Positions 28,223-37,725 of a stretch of DNA of 64,000 nt are shown one piece after another; position 1 is the first letter of the stretch, and each line of letters opens with the position of its first letter. The position numbers were made by a program, and so were the translations under genes. Below the pieces are notes generated by a model. It had not been told where the DNA came from and did no database searches. It saw only the letters and a list, made by a program, of their open reading frames with translations. The DNA lies in assembly GCA_019456405.1 (NCBI GenBank), contig WJXM01000049.1, forward strand, positions 42,225 through 106,224, written 5' to 3'. Source of the stretch: Ferrovum sp. GTDB taxonomy: Bacteria > Pseudomonadota > Gammaproteobacteria > Burkholderiales > Ferrovaceae.

Positions 28223-28864
28223 TCAATGGGCGGAGGACTTGATTGAACCGAAGTAGTAATTAACTCCCACCGTATACGTGTTGTTGTTCATGGTGTTGGC
28301 GTTATTGGCAATCGACATGGCATTCCATTCGGCAGATACGCTCCAGTGGGGGGCAAACAGATACTCTATGCCCAACCCTCCATTCGCAGTGTCACCAGAA
28401 AGACCGGCTGCGGAGAGCGTTCCTGTCAAATGTCCATACCCCAGCCGTGCGTAGGGCATGAGCGTACTGGTGAGCGGATAGCCAAATTTGAGAGCCAACC
28501 CGTAGTCACGACTTCCGTAGGGTTGAATGCCACTCGTATAACCCGAACGACCATTCGTATTGAGACCATAGTAAGCATCCAGACCCAGCACGGTGGGTCC
28601 CAATCCCCAGGCATAACCGGCTTCGAGACCCATTGCCGTCCCATAGTTTTGTTGAGAGGGAATCAGGTTGGTTGCCCCTCCTGCCAAGGCCGATGGATTT
28701 CCATTGCCAAAGTTCGAATCATTGATCCCGGCTCTTGCTCCCACATACATCCCTGTAAAAGGACTCGTAACACTGTTTGTGGATGGAACCTGTCCCTCGG
28801 AAAACGCGGGAACAACCGGGAAACCCACTAACGTCAGCAACAACAGTTTTTTTCTAGTCTTCAT
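28223..28864 (-). CDS. Outer-membrane beta-barrel protein (OmpA/OmpW-like porin fold)
   Basis: 213 residues with a signal peptide (MKTRKKLLLLTLVGFPVVPAFS, cleavage before EGQ). The mature part shows alternating amphipathic strands with aromatic girdles (GMYVGARAGIND, AMGLEAGYAWGLGPTVLGLDAYYGL, GLALKFGYPLTSTLMPYARLGYGHL, GLGIEYLFAPHWSVSAEWNAM, TYTVGVNYYF), like eight-stranded opacity/OmpA-barrel proteins. The ATG at 28,864 has a GGAG upstream; the open frame begins 16 codons earlier without support. A strong terminator follows. Function is unknown; a structural or adhesive role is likely. Confidence 0.82.
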   Translation of the reverse strand: MKTRKKLLLLTLVGFPVVPAFSEGQVPSTNSVTSPFTGMYVGARAGINDSNFGNGNPSALAGGATNLIPSQQNYGTAMGLEAGYAWGLGPTVLGLDAYYGLNTNGRSGYTSGIQPYGSRDYGLALKFGYPLTSTLMPYARLGYGHLTGTLSAAGLSGDTANGGLGIEYLFAPHWSVSAEWNAMSIANNANTMNNNTYTVGVNYYFGSIKSSAH

Positions 28865-28963
28865 GCTTCGATCTCCGTAATATTTGGTATCGCACCTCGC
28901 GCTCTTTTGCACGATCAGGCCATAAACTTCCGGGTGACAATATCCTGACCATTCTCCCTGATT

Positions 28964-30355
28964 TTATGGAAGTCCTTGATACCAAATGCTGAGCGTGGGC
29001 ATCAATGACGATCCGGCGATAATCTCGGACATGTTGAGGACGGATACGGCTGTTTTCGTACTGTTTTCCCACAGTACGATGCTGTTTCCGGAACTGTCCG
29101 TAAACGCCCCGATGGCGTGGGGGTCTGTCCAGCCATACCAATGCGCGCCGATAGTCAAAGGGGTACAGCCAGTGACGGTACAGTTGGATACATTGGTTGA
29201 ACTGAAGACGGGCATGGGAAGAATGGTGCCGCCCGTGGTCAAAGAAAAGCCAAGGGGGGAAATTCTGGGATCATTCAATTTCCCAATAAAATACCCCACG
29301 TTGCTGGCATATCCTCCTGAGCCTATAAAGGCCAAATGGTTGTTGCTGTCTACTGCCACGTCATCCATTTCATAAGCTGGCAAGGTGAAAGAAAGAATGG
29401 CTGTGGTTGGTAAACTGAAGGTTCCCGCAGAAGGATTCAGTGCCAACTTGTTGAGGTCTATCAAATAACCTTGATCCGTACTGGAGAATTCGCAGCCCAG
29501 AACTGCAACGTTGTAACTGATATCGACGGAGATGTGGTCAACTCGACACGCACCCGAAGTAATCCCGCCAAGATTGGTAGAAGTTGCCGTGTCCGGGGTG
29601 TACACTTTCCCCGAACTTGCATCAATGAACTTGAGAGAAGAGTAACCGCCTGTCACAATCAACGAATAAGCCACTCCACCCACTGACAGGGACGGGTGAT
29701 AGCCGAAGTTTTCGGTGACGCTCGTACCAGGCAAAGAAATGGTTTTCAATTTTATGGGCGCACTTGGGGTGGTGTAGTCCAGAATGTCATACCCGGATCC
29801 ATTGGAGAAAATAGCAAACTTCTTGGCGGGATCAAGTACGACTCCCCCAATTTCCGGGCTTGCGCCAGAAAAACCCAGACTCGTGTTGCAGGAAGTCCCG
29901 CAGGTGTAATGTCCCAACTCGGAGAAGTTGGTGAGGGAAAAAAATGACAACACCTTTGAGGTAAAAGAGAAGGCCACCCCTACCTCGGCCGATATGTCCA
30001 CAGAAAATCCACTGGCATTACTGGTGCCCAGGGAAGGAAGTGTCAGGGCATGAAAGGTTGATCCTGCAGGCGCCGCCGCCGCTCGGCCTGCTTTTGCAAT
30101 GAAGGAACCTGTGGTGGGTAATGTCAACACCGTTGCTCCGTTGTTACCCGAAAGCGGAACCAACGCATTGGAGGTCCCGCCTGTGGTGAAAATCCCGATT
30201 GCTCCCGAATTGAAATTTGTACTGGCGGCAATCATGGGGGTCGGTGAGATGGATGAAGTCCCTGGGTTTTGCACGTTTCCGCCGCCACAGGCGGACAGCA
30301 AGGAGGTAATGGAAACCAGGGACAGTAATCCCAATTTTTTACTGAAAGCCTTCAT
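28964..30355 (-). CDS. Large predicted surface lipoprotein, propeller-like repeats
   Basis: 463 residues. The signal ends in a lipobox LLSACGGG, so the mature protein should start at Cys and be lipid-anchored. The remainder is Ser/Thr/Gly-rich with repeated units of the type GGVVLDPAKKFAIFSNGSGYDILDY and DDVAVDSNNHLAFIGSGG, resembling blades of a beta-propeller, and two CxxxC-like pairs (TCGTSC, NCTVTGC). I recognise no named family. The ATG at 30,355 is preceded by GGAGA and by a TATAAT at 30,388-30,393. It is divergent from the TPS exoprotein gene, whose own middle segment looks similar. Confidence 0.72.
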   Translation of the reverse strand: MKAFSKKLGLLSLVSITSLLSACGGGNVQNPGTSSISPTPMIAASTNFNSGAIGIFTTGGTSNALVPLSGNNGATVLTLPTTGSFIAKAGRAAAAPAGSTFHALTLPSLGTSNASGFSVDISAEVGVAFSFTSKVLSFFSLTNFSELGHYTCGTSCNTSLGFSGASPEIGGVVLDPAKKFAIFSNGSGYDILDYTTPSAPIKLKTISLPGTSVTENFGYHPSLSVGGVAYSLIVTGGYSSLKFIDASSGKVYTPDTATSTNLGGITSGACRVDHISVDISYNVAVLGCEFSSTDQGYLIDLNKLALNPSAGTFSLPTTAILSFTLPAYEMDDVAVDSNNHLAFIGSGGYASNVGYFIGKLNDPRISPLGFSLTTGGTILPMPVFSSTNVSNCTVTGCTPLTIGAHWYGWTDPHAIGAFTDSSGNSIVLWENSTKTAVSVLNMSEIIAGSSLMPTLSIWYQGLP

Positions 30356-30387
30356 TATTTTTCTCCACATTGACTGTAGTGATAAGG

Positions 30388-30393
30388 ATTATA
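30388..30393 (-). promoter_or_regulatory. -10 element upstream of the lipoprotein gene
   Basis: A perfect TATAAT on the minus strand, 33 bases before the ATG at 30,355, with GGAGA between. No good -35 hexamer is seen at the standard distance, so an activator may be needed. Confidence 0.45.
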
Positions 30394-30693
30394 CATTTTG
30401 TAACAACTTTTCTTGTTTGATTTAACCCAACTTGTTCATTATTTTTTCATGCGGTCAGCGCGAATGGCGCAACGGGCCCAGGAGTTGCATCGAGTTGGGT
30501 GTGAAATTTCGGTATTCCAATCCCCCTGACCCCCCCCAAACGAGGGGGTTGTGGCCTGCAGACCCCACGACTAAACTCAACCAAAACGCACCTTATGAGG
30601 CCAACCCGTTGGGACGCTACCCACACACTGGCGCGGGCGACTCACTGGCATCCTCATCTTGGGCAAACCATGAGATATTCCAGGGGGGAGACC
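30394..30693. other. Divergent intergenic region and leader of the exoprotein gene
   Basis: About 300 bases between the lipoprotein gene and the TPS exoprotein gene. It contains a C/G-rich inverted repeat (CCCCCT at 30,522-30,527 pairing with AGGGGG at 30,543-30,548) but no T-run, so it is not an intrinsic terminator. No tRNA or protein gene is evident. A GGGCAAACC string near 30,660 recalls the c-di-GMP riboswitch, but the rest of that consensus is absent. Confidence 0.4.
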
Positions 30694-33600
30694 ATGAACC
30701 GCCACGGCAGCCTGAACCACATTTACCGTTTGATCTATAGCCGAGCGTTGCATGTCTGGGTGGCGGTGTCCGAGATAACCAAAGGGCAAGGCAAGGGGGG
30801 GCGCAGTCGTCAGCGGTTGGTCAACGCTGGAAAGAAGTCGGGAGAAGGGTACGAGGGATTCTCCGGCCTGAGGGACGCACGACCGTCTCGCCCTCCGGTT
30901 TGGATTCTCCTGGGTTTGCCGCTGATATGCTCTTTGGCCCAGGCCGCTCCTACGGGAGGTTTGGTGGTGTCAGGGGTAGGTCATATCATCCAGTCTTCAG
31001 TTGCAGGTGGGGCGGTCAATACCACCATTACCCAGGGTAGTTCGATGTTGAACCTGAACTGGAGCGGGTTCAATGTGGCTCCCGATGAGACCGTCACCTT
31101 CAAGCAACCTTCTGCCTCGGCCGTGGCGGTGAATCGCATTTTCGACACCAACGGAGCGCAGATCTACGGACACCTGAACGCCAATGGTCAGGTCTATCTG
31201 ATCGATCCCAACGGGATTCTCTTTGGCAAGGGAGCACAGGTGAATGTGGGAGGGCTGGTGGCATCAACGCTGGACTTGACGGGGAGCAGTGGCAATTCTC
31301 TGACCTTTGGACCCGGCAACGATGCGAGAGCGGCGGGAGTGAGCGGAATCGACAATCAGGGCGCGATTACGGCGGGCAGAGGTGGTTTCATTACTCTGCT
31401 GGGACATACGGTGCGCAATGAGGGAAGGGTGACGGCCCAGTTGGGGACGGTGGCCTTGGCCGGAGGCAGTGCCTTCACCTTGAGTTTTTCTGAAAATCAA
31501 CTGGTGAGTATGGTGGTGAGCCATAGCCAGTGGAACGATCTGGTGCGCAACGGGGGGGTGATCCAAGTCAACGGGGGCCAAGTCATTTTGACGGCAGGGG
31601 CGAGGGATGCACTGCTGGCGAGTGCCGTCAACAATAGCGGGATCATCGAAGCCCAGACGGTCCGAGGGCAGGCAGGGCACATTCAACTGCTGGCAGGGAT
31701 GGCGGCGGGGACCACCACGAACAATGGGACGCTGGATGCCAGCGCACCGAATGGAGGAAACGGCGGGTTCATCGAGACCAGTGGGCACAGTGTCGACATC
31801 GGCAACAACGCCACCATCACCACCCAAGCCACGAATGGATTGAATGGGAGTTGGCTGATCGATCCTGCAGACTTCACCATCGCCTCCACCGCCACGGGAA
31901 CCGTGACAGGAGGCACCCCGTCGGGTGATATATCCGGGGCAACCCTGTCGACCGCATTGGGTGCGGGGAATGTGACGATCCAATCGAGCCAGGGGAGCAC
32001 GACATCGGGCAGTGGCAACATCAATGTGAATGATGCGGTGAGCTGGAATGCCAACACGCTGACGCTGACGGCGGCGAACAACATCAATGTGAATGCGGTG
32101 ATGACTGCCACCGGAACAGCGGCGTTGGCCCTGAATCCGGCTACCGCCAATGGGGGCGCTACTGCGGTGACCGGAGGGACCCTCAACATGGGACTGACCA
32201 GTTCCGGGTTCACGGGGCGGATCGATCTGGCGCCAACCACCAGCATCAGCATCAATGGGACCCCCTACACCATCATCAACACCTTGGGGACACAATTGGA
32301 TGCCAACAACAATATATTCACTGACAATCTGTATTTTACGACTGGAAGCAATAACAGCACGACCGGAAATATTGACAAGGTGACCGCAACCTATTCTTCG
32401 GCAGCGGGGCTTACATTAGGACCTGTCACCCCCATCGCCGCAACCGGGGCTTATAACCCTGCTCTTGGCATTACGGTGAATCCCAACAACGGACAGTTGC
32501 TGGTGGGGGGAGGGTCGCCGAGTGAAAATCAATTTCCTGACCCGGTCTATCAGGTTAACCCGACCACGGGGACCATTACAACCACAACCGGACCGTCCTA
32601 TGTTACTAATAGTAATCTGGCCGTTGACCCCAGCAAGAATGTGGTGTGGGCCACCGGAGGTCCTTTTGGCAGCACGGGTCCACTGGCATCCTTCCCAATC
32701 AAACCGTTCGGGGGAACGGGTACCAATCTACCTTTGACCGGCAGCGATACGGCTATTTCGGGAATCGCTTTTGATCCCCACAACCAGACGACATACTACA
32801 CAACCGGTGGTTATTACGGGAATAGTGTGGGTGACTTTGGCACGATCAATCCCTCCACAGGAAAAACAACGGCCCTCCTTACGAATACGACCGGATTGAA
32901 CACCCTCGCCTATGACCCGTTTACAGGTGACCTGATCACGGTGGGTGGTAACTTCATTAACCAGATCAATCCCTCGACGGGGCAGATCGTTTCGACCAAA
33001 AATATATCCAATGTTTTGGGTAATAATGGAGGTTACGCCCTTGAAAACATTGCGCTAACCGGAACCGGTCAGTTGTTCGCCTCGTCCGGTGGTAGCAATG
33101 GCGGGCAGTTGTTCTTTCTGGATTATGCCAAGAGCGAATTGGTGGGCTCCAACAGCAACTTTATGGCATCGCCCTTTCTGGCGAGTTATCTTTCTGGCGT
33201 AACCTTGGTTGCGCTCCCAGCCACGATGACCTTGCAAGGCATCACAGCGAACGCGACTACATTGAAGGGCGATTATGTGCTTGGCAGCAACATTGATGCC
33301 ACACCCACCAATACCTGGGGGGCTGCGGGTTGTACGGCGACAACCTGCACCGGGTTCACCCCGATTGGTGGCACAACTAGCGTCTCCAATTTCTCCGGGG
33401 TTTTCGATGGGCTGGGGCACACGATCACCAATCTCACCATCAACCGATCCGTCACCAATGTCAACTTCAAGAACAATATTGGCCTGTTTGGCGCGGATGC
33501 GACGACCGCTGTTCTGCGTAATGTCGCTCTTCTGGACAGCGACATGAACGGTGGCTACAGCGTTGGCGAACTGGTGGGGAGCAACAGCGGTACGGTCAAC

Positions 33601-36600
33601 AACAGTTATGCCACTGGGGTGGTGAATGGGACAGGCGATGTGGGCGGACTGGTGGGGAACAACAGCGGTACGGTTAACAACAGTTATGCCACGGGTAGCG
33701 TGACCGGGGGAATGGGAACTCTCTCTGTGGGCGGACTGGTGGGGGCTAACTATGGCACGATCAGCAACAGTTATGCCACGAGTAGCGTGACCGTTGGAAC
33801 GGGCAGTTTCTATGTGGGCGGACTGGTGGGAAACAACAACGGTACGCTCAGTAACGCTTTCTATAATGTTGATGCGGTGCTGATCAATTCAACCCACCAA
33901 CTCACTGCGGGAGGACTTTATAACACCCAATATACGGACTGGTTTACCCATGGCGAAATCCTGAACATCGCCGACTATTCTGCCACCTTGCCGGTGGGGA
34001 CTGGGGGCTACTACGATGTCAGCACGGTACAGGGCCTGAAAGATATGCTGGGGTTCTCGGAAAGTAATGCTGCCCTGAATTTCCGTCTGACCTCCAGCAT
34101 TGACCTGACGGGCAGTGCGGGATTTTATGTTCCGTATTTTGCCGGAAAGTTTGATGGCGGGAATAACACAATCTCGAATCTCACCATCAATGAAAACAAT
34201 GGTGATATCGGGATGTTCGGATATTTGCCTGTTTCGACCAGTTCAGTTTCCAATCTTGGCGTGGTGAATGACAGCATATCCGGGGTCTCCTATGTTGGAG
34301 GGTTGGTGGGATATGACAACGGTGGCCTCATCGACAACAGTTATGCCAAAGGGGCTGTAGGGGCCGTACCTGGGGGAAGTTATGAAGGCGGACTGGTAGG
34401 GTTGCTCAACTCCGGCACCATCAACAACAGTTATGCTACAAGCAGAGTGTCTGGGAACGGCATTGTGTCTGAGACCCTTTATGTGGGTGGGTTGGTGGGA
34501 TCGAACAAAGGGGGCACCATCAGCAACAGCTATGCCACGGGCAGTGTATCCGGAAGTGGTTATGTTGGCGGTTTGGCTGGCCAGTCCGATGGTACCATCA
34601 GCAACAGTTACGCCACGGGGGCGGTGACTGGTGCCGCGGGGTCGGAGACAGGGACAGTCTATGCGGGTGGTCTGGTAGGGCTGATCGGCTCCGGTACCAT
34701 CAGCAACAGTTACGCTAAGGGAGGCGTAACATTAAATGGCATTGGCGGTAGTAGTTATACCGGCGGTCTGGCCGGCGAGTCCAGAGGCACTATCAGTAAC
34801 AGTTATGCCACGGGCAATGTATCCGGGAACGCCGCCATTACTTATTGCGGTTGTGTTGGTGGCTTAGTCGGTGAGTCCATCGGCGCCATCAGCAACAGTT
34901 ACGCCACGGGCAGTGCATCTGGAAGTGGTCATGTTGGCGGTTTGGTCGGAGTGTCCGACAGCACCATCGACAACAGTTACGCCACGGGGGCTGTGAGCGG
35001 CACTGGTCATCTCGGTGGGTTGGTGGGAGATGAGACAGTATCGGGATTGGGCATAGGCGGCACCATCAGCAACAGTTACGCCACGGGCAGTGTATCTGGT
35101 AGTGGTTATGTTGGCGGTTTGGTCGGTGTGTCCAATGACACCATCAACAACAGTTACGCCACGGGGGCTGTGAGCGGCTCTGGCAACTATCTCGGTGGGC
35201 TGGTGGGAAGCAATACCGGCACCATCAATTACAGTTACGCCACGGGTAGTGTGACCGTGGGAACGGGCAGTTTCGGTGACGGTGGACTGGTGGGAAGCAA
35301 TACCGGCATCATCAATTACAGTTATGCCACGGGGGTAATTCCAAATTCAGCGGGCGTTTATAGTTTTTCAAATGGGGGGGTGGCAGGAAGTAATTCTGGC
35401 ACTATCAGCAACAGTTTCTGGGACATTACGACTCAAGGGATAACAGGCATGGGATCGTCAAGTACAGGTACCTGGACCAATGTTCAGGGTCTGACCACCA
35501 CTCAACTCCAAACCCCGTCAAGTCTGACCGGTTTCAATTTCACTTCCCACCCGGGGGCTACAGGAAACAATTGGGTGATCGTCAATGCGGATGGCTCCCT
35601 CGCAACCACTGCACAAGTCACCCAAGGCGCCACTTTGCCGATGCTGGCTTCAGAATATTCCACCACCCTCGGTAATTCCCATCAGTTGCAATTGATGACC
35701 ATGGATCTGACGGGGGCCTATACCTTGGGACAAAGTTTCAATGCCTCTGCCACCAATAGCCAAGATATCTGGCTCGGTAGCAGTTTTGTCCCCATCGGCA
35801 ACTCGATCACTCCCTTCACAGGGAGTCTTTCCGGGGCGGGATTTACCATCGACAATCTCACCATCAACCGACCCGCCAGTGATTATGTTGGTCTGATCGG
35901 CTATTTGGGGTCCGGTGGATCCATCACCGGCGTCAACCTGACCAACGCTCAGGTGACAGGACAAAAAGAAACAGGGGGTCTGGCAGGTCGGTCTGATGGC
36001 ACCATCAGCGGCGACTCCGTTGCCGTCACTGTTTCTGGCACCGGTTATGTCGGCGGGTTGGTGGGATACAACTCCACCACTGGTACGATCAGCACTAGTG
36101 ATGCTATGGGCAGTGTAACGGGTTCCGGTGCCGTGTATGTCGGCGGGTTGGTCGGAGGGGGATCTTCCGGTAGTGATGGTGGCTTGGTCGGGTACAACCA
36201 AGGGTCCATCAGCAACAGTTATGCCACGGGAATCGTGTCAGGAACGAATAACCTTGTGGGGGGATTGGTCGGTTACAACAATAATGGCGGCATGATCAGC
36301 AACAGTTATGCCACGGGAACCGTGTCTGGTGGGGGCGGAGTGGGTGGGTTGGTGGGATACAACTCCACCACTGGTACGATCAGCAACAGTTACGCCACCG
36401 GGAGCGTGAGCCGAGGCTCCTATGATGTCGGCGGACTGGTGGGGGCTAACTATGGCACGATCAGCAACAGTTACACCACAAGTTACGCCACGGGAATCGT
36501 GCCAGGAACGAATGATCTTGTGGGCGGACTGGTAGGCTACAACAATACTGGCGGCACGATCAGTAATGGTTTTTGGGATGACAGCGTGAATACGGCGGGG

Positions 36601-37548
36601 TTGGGGGCGAGATCAACACCGACCACTGGTGCGAAGGGACTCACGACCACGCAGATGCAGACTGCATCGAATTTTGTCGGATTTGACTTTACAGTTACGC
36701 CGGTATGGGGCGTCCATTCGGGCGTCAACAATAACAATCCCATTTTGTGCGTGTTCGGGGGTTGTTCCCCCCTAATGGTCTATATTGATCCTGTTACCGG
36801 CTCCAGCATTTATGGAACCACGCCCCTGTTTACCTACACCCTCGTCAACGCAAGCGGGTCCTTGTTTCACCTGACCAATGCCACAACCACAGGGACGGCG
36901 GCTTACACTGCGTCGGCCCCCACCAGTACCAGCAATGCGGGTAGTTACAGTTTTAGTTATCTCGATGGACTCGGTTTGACCGGTTCGGGTTCGGCCAATT
37001 ATTCTCTGGTTCCATGGACGACACCAACTTCATGGACGGTTGCCCCGGCACCCTTGCTCTACACTGCGGCACCAGAGGCCATTCCCGGCGGGCTGACGAG
37101 GTTCCCGCTCTCGGGTATCGTGACCGGCTTTGTCCCCGGCGATGACCTGTCCAATTCCACGACTGGCACCTTGTCATGGACGACCAATGCCACTTCCTCC
37201 AGTCCGGCTGGACACTACGCCATTGATGGCAATGGACTGAGTGCTGTTAATTACGTCTTTTCGCAAGCTCCAGGCAATGCCACGGCATTGACCATACAGT
37301 CCAGTACAGGGACTGCAACGGCGCAGTCTGCTCAACTTGTTGCCGCCGATGCAACGCTTTTGTCTACATTGAATACGATGCTTTCAAACGCCAATAATCC
37401 CGGACAGACCGGAGGAAACAGTGCCAACGCAGGGGCGGGCAATAATTATATTGCCGTTAACTTTGTGAACTCTTCCGGGGGATGGAGTGCACCCAACCTT
37501 ACATTGACAGTGACAAAAGGCGGTGTCACGTTGCCCCCCGGTTATTGA
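30694..37548 (+). CDS. Two-partner secretion exoprotein (filamentous-haemagglutinin type) with GLUG repeats
   Basis: 2,284 residues from ATG 30,694, which follows a G-rich ribosome site and begins an extended signal peptide (MNRHGSLNHIYRLIYSRALH, VWVAVSE), with the classical signal near 69-84 ending AQA. A TPS secretion domain spans about 88-345 (VVSGVGHIIQSS, NLNWSGFNVAPDETVTF, DPNGILFGKGAQVNVGGLVAST). Residues ~540-825 are an insertion with propeller/NHL-like units (SGIAFDPHNQTTYYTTGG, NTLAYDPFTGDLITVGG). Then come three modules, each a header of the form FDGxGHTIxNLTIN followed by GLUG repeats (GGLVGxxxGTIxNSYATG). Near 2,030-2,200 lie MBG/YDG-like beta domains, ending in a Ser/Asn-rich tail. 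Its transporter is the next gene. A secreted, surface-associated adhesin is the likely role; adhesive specificity is unknown. Confidence 0.92.
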   Translation: MNRHGSLNHIYRLIYSRALHVWVAVSEITKGQGKGGRSRQRLVNAGKKSGEGYEGFSGLRDARPSRPPVWILLGLPLICSLAQAAPTGGLVVSGVGHIIQSSVAGGAVNTTITQGSSMLNLNWSGFNVAPDETVTFKQPSASAVAVNRIFDTNGAQIYGHLNANGQVYLIDPNGILFGKGAQVNVGGLVASTLDLTGSSGNSLTFGPGNDARAAGVSGIDNQGAITAGRGGFITLLGHTVRNEGRVTAQLGTVALAGGSAFTLSFSENQLVSMVVSHSQWNDLVRNGGVIQVNGGQVILTAGARDALLASAVNNSGIIEAQTVRGQAGHIQLLAGMAAGTTTNNGTLDASAPNGGNGGFIETSGHSVDIGNNATITTQATNGLNGSWLIDPADFTIASTATGTVTGGTPSGDISGATLSTALGAGNVTIQSSQGSTTSGSGNINVNDAVSWNANTLTLTAANNINVNAVMTATGTAALALNPATANGGATAVTGGTLNMGLTSSGFTGRIDLAPTTSISINGTPYTIINTLGTQLDANNNIFTDNLYFTTGSNNSTTGNIDKVTATYSSAAGLTLGPVTPIAATGAYNPALGITVNPNNGQLLVGGGSPSENQFPDPVYQVNPTTGTITTTTGPSYVTNSNLAVDPSKNVVWATGGPFGSTGPLASFPIKPFGGTGTNLPLTGSDTAISGIAFDPHNQTTYYTTGGYYGNSVGDFGTINPSTGKTTALLTNTTGLNTLAYDPFTGDLITVGGNFINQINPSTGQIVSTKNISNVLGNNGGYALENIALTGTGQLFASSGGSNGGQLFFLDYAKSELVGSNSNFMASPFLASYLSGVTLVALPATMTLQGITANATTLKGDYVLGSNIDATPTNTWGAAGCTATTCTGFTPIGGTTSVSNFSGVFDGLGHTITNLTINRSVTNVNFKNNIGLFGADATTAVLRNVALLDSDMNGGYSVGELVGSNSGTVNNSYATGVVNGTGDVGGLVGNNSGTVNNSYATGSVTGGMGTLSVGGLVGANYGTISNSYATSSVTVGTGSFYVGGLVGNNNGTLSNAFYNVDAVLINSTHQLTAGGLYNTQYTDWFTHGEILNIADYSATLPVGTGGYYDVSTVQGLKDMLGFSESNAALNFRLTSSIDLTGSAGFYVPYFAGKFDGGNNTISNLTINENNGDIGMFGYLPVSTSSVSNLGVVNDSISGVSYVGGLVGYDNGGLIDNSYAKGAVGAVPGGSYEGGLVGLLNSGTINNSYATSRVSGNGIVSETLYVGGLVGSNKGGTISNSYATGSVSGSGYVGGLAGQSDGTISNSYATGAVTGAAGSETGTVYAGGLVGLIGSGTISNSYAKGGVTLNGIGGSSYTGGLAGESRGTISNSYATGNVSGNAAITYCGCVGGLVGESIGAISNSYATGSASGSGHVGGLVGVSDSTIDNSYATGAVSGTGHLGGLVGDETVSGLGIGGTISNSYATGSVSGSGYVGGLVGVSNDTINNSYATGAVSGSGNYLGGLVGSNTGTINYSYATGSVTVGTGSFGDGGLVGSNTGIINYSYATGVIPNSAGVYSFSNGGVAGSNSGTISNSFWDITTQGITGMGSSSTGTWTNVQGLTTTQLQTPSSLTGFNFTSHPGATGNNWVIVNADGSLATTAQVTQGATLPMLASEYSTTLGNSHQLQLMTMDLTGAYTLGQSFNASATNSQDIWLGSSFVPIGNSITPFTGSLSGAGFTIDNLTINRPASDYVGLIGYLGSGGSITGVNLTNAQVTGQKETGGLAGRSDGTISGDSVAVTVSGTGYVGGLVGYNSTTGTISTSDAMGSVTGSGAVYVGGLVGGGSSGSDGGLVGYNQGSISNSYATGIVSGTNNLVGGLVGYNNNGGMISNSYATGTVSGGGGVGGLVGYNSTTGTISNSYATGSVSRGSYDVGGLVGANYGTISNSYTTSYATGIVPGTNDLVGGLVGYNNTGGTISNGFWDDSVNTAGLGARSTPTTGAKGLTTTQMQTASNFVGFDFTVTPVWGVHSGVNNNNPILCVFGGCSPLMVYIDPVTGSSIYGTTPLFTYTLVNASGSLFHLTNATTTGTAAYTASAPTSTSNAGSYSFSYLDGLGLTGSGSANYSLVPWTTPTSWTVAPAPLLYTAAPEAIPGGLTRFPLSGIVTGFVPGDDLSNSTTGTLSWTTNATSSSPAGHYAIDGNGLSAVNYVFSQAPGNATALTIQSSTGTATAQSAQLVAADATLLSTLNTMLSNANNPGQTGGNSANAGAGNNYIAVNFVNSSGGWSAPNLTLTVTKGGVTLPPGY
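33536..36570 (+). repeat. GLUG-repeat coding region
   Basis: Dozens of imperfect coding repeats of roughly 60-90 bases encode GGLVG...GTISNSYATGSVSG units in three blocks (about 33,550-33,870; 34,290-35,420; 35,960-36,560), separated by the FDGxGHTIxNLTIN header segments. Some neighbouring copies are near identical at the DNA level, for example those around ATCAGCAACAGTTACGCCAC, so recombination or slippage could change copy number in frame. Confidence 0.85.
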
Positions 37549-37725
37549 ATGTAATGTAACCGGAATAGACACTTGCGACACAGGGCCATACCGGACATGG
37601 CAACGATATCCAAACCCGATGCACCGAGCCAAAATCCGGGAACCATGAGACCAACGAGACCGGAATAACAAGGGTGAATGACCAAGATGAAAGAAGATAA
37701 AATCAGTAGGCAGAGGAACTCCGAA

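Noticed and set aside
30522..30548. C/G inverted repeat as a terminator before the exoprotein gene
   Set aside because: No T-run on either strand and a 15-base loop; more likely a composition effect.
30655..30693. GGGCAAACC string suggesting a c-di-GMP-I riboswitch in the exoprotein leader
   Set aside because: The GNRA tetraloop hairpin and the GGGACGCAAAGC segment do not follow it; a GGGACGC-like string occurs only upstream, in the wrong order.
31685..31712. GCAGGGATGGCGGCGGGG as a further copy of the short interspersed repeat
   Set aside because: Only the first half matches; it encodes ordinary TPS-domain residues and lacks the CCTCGC end.
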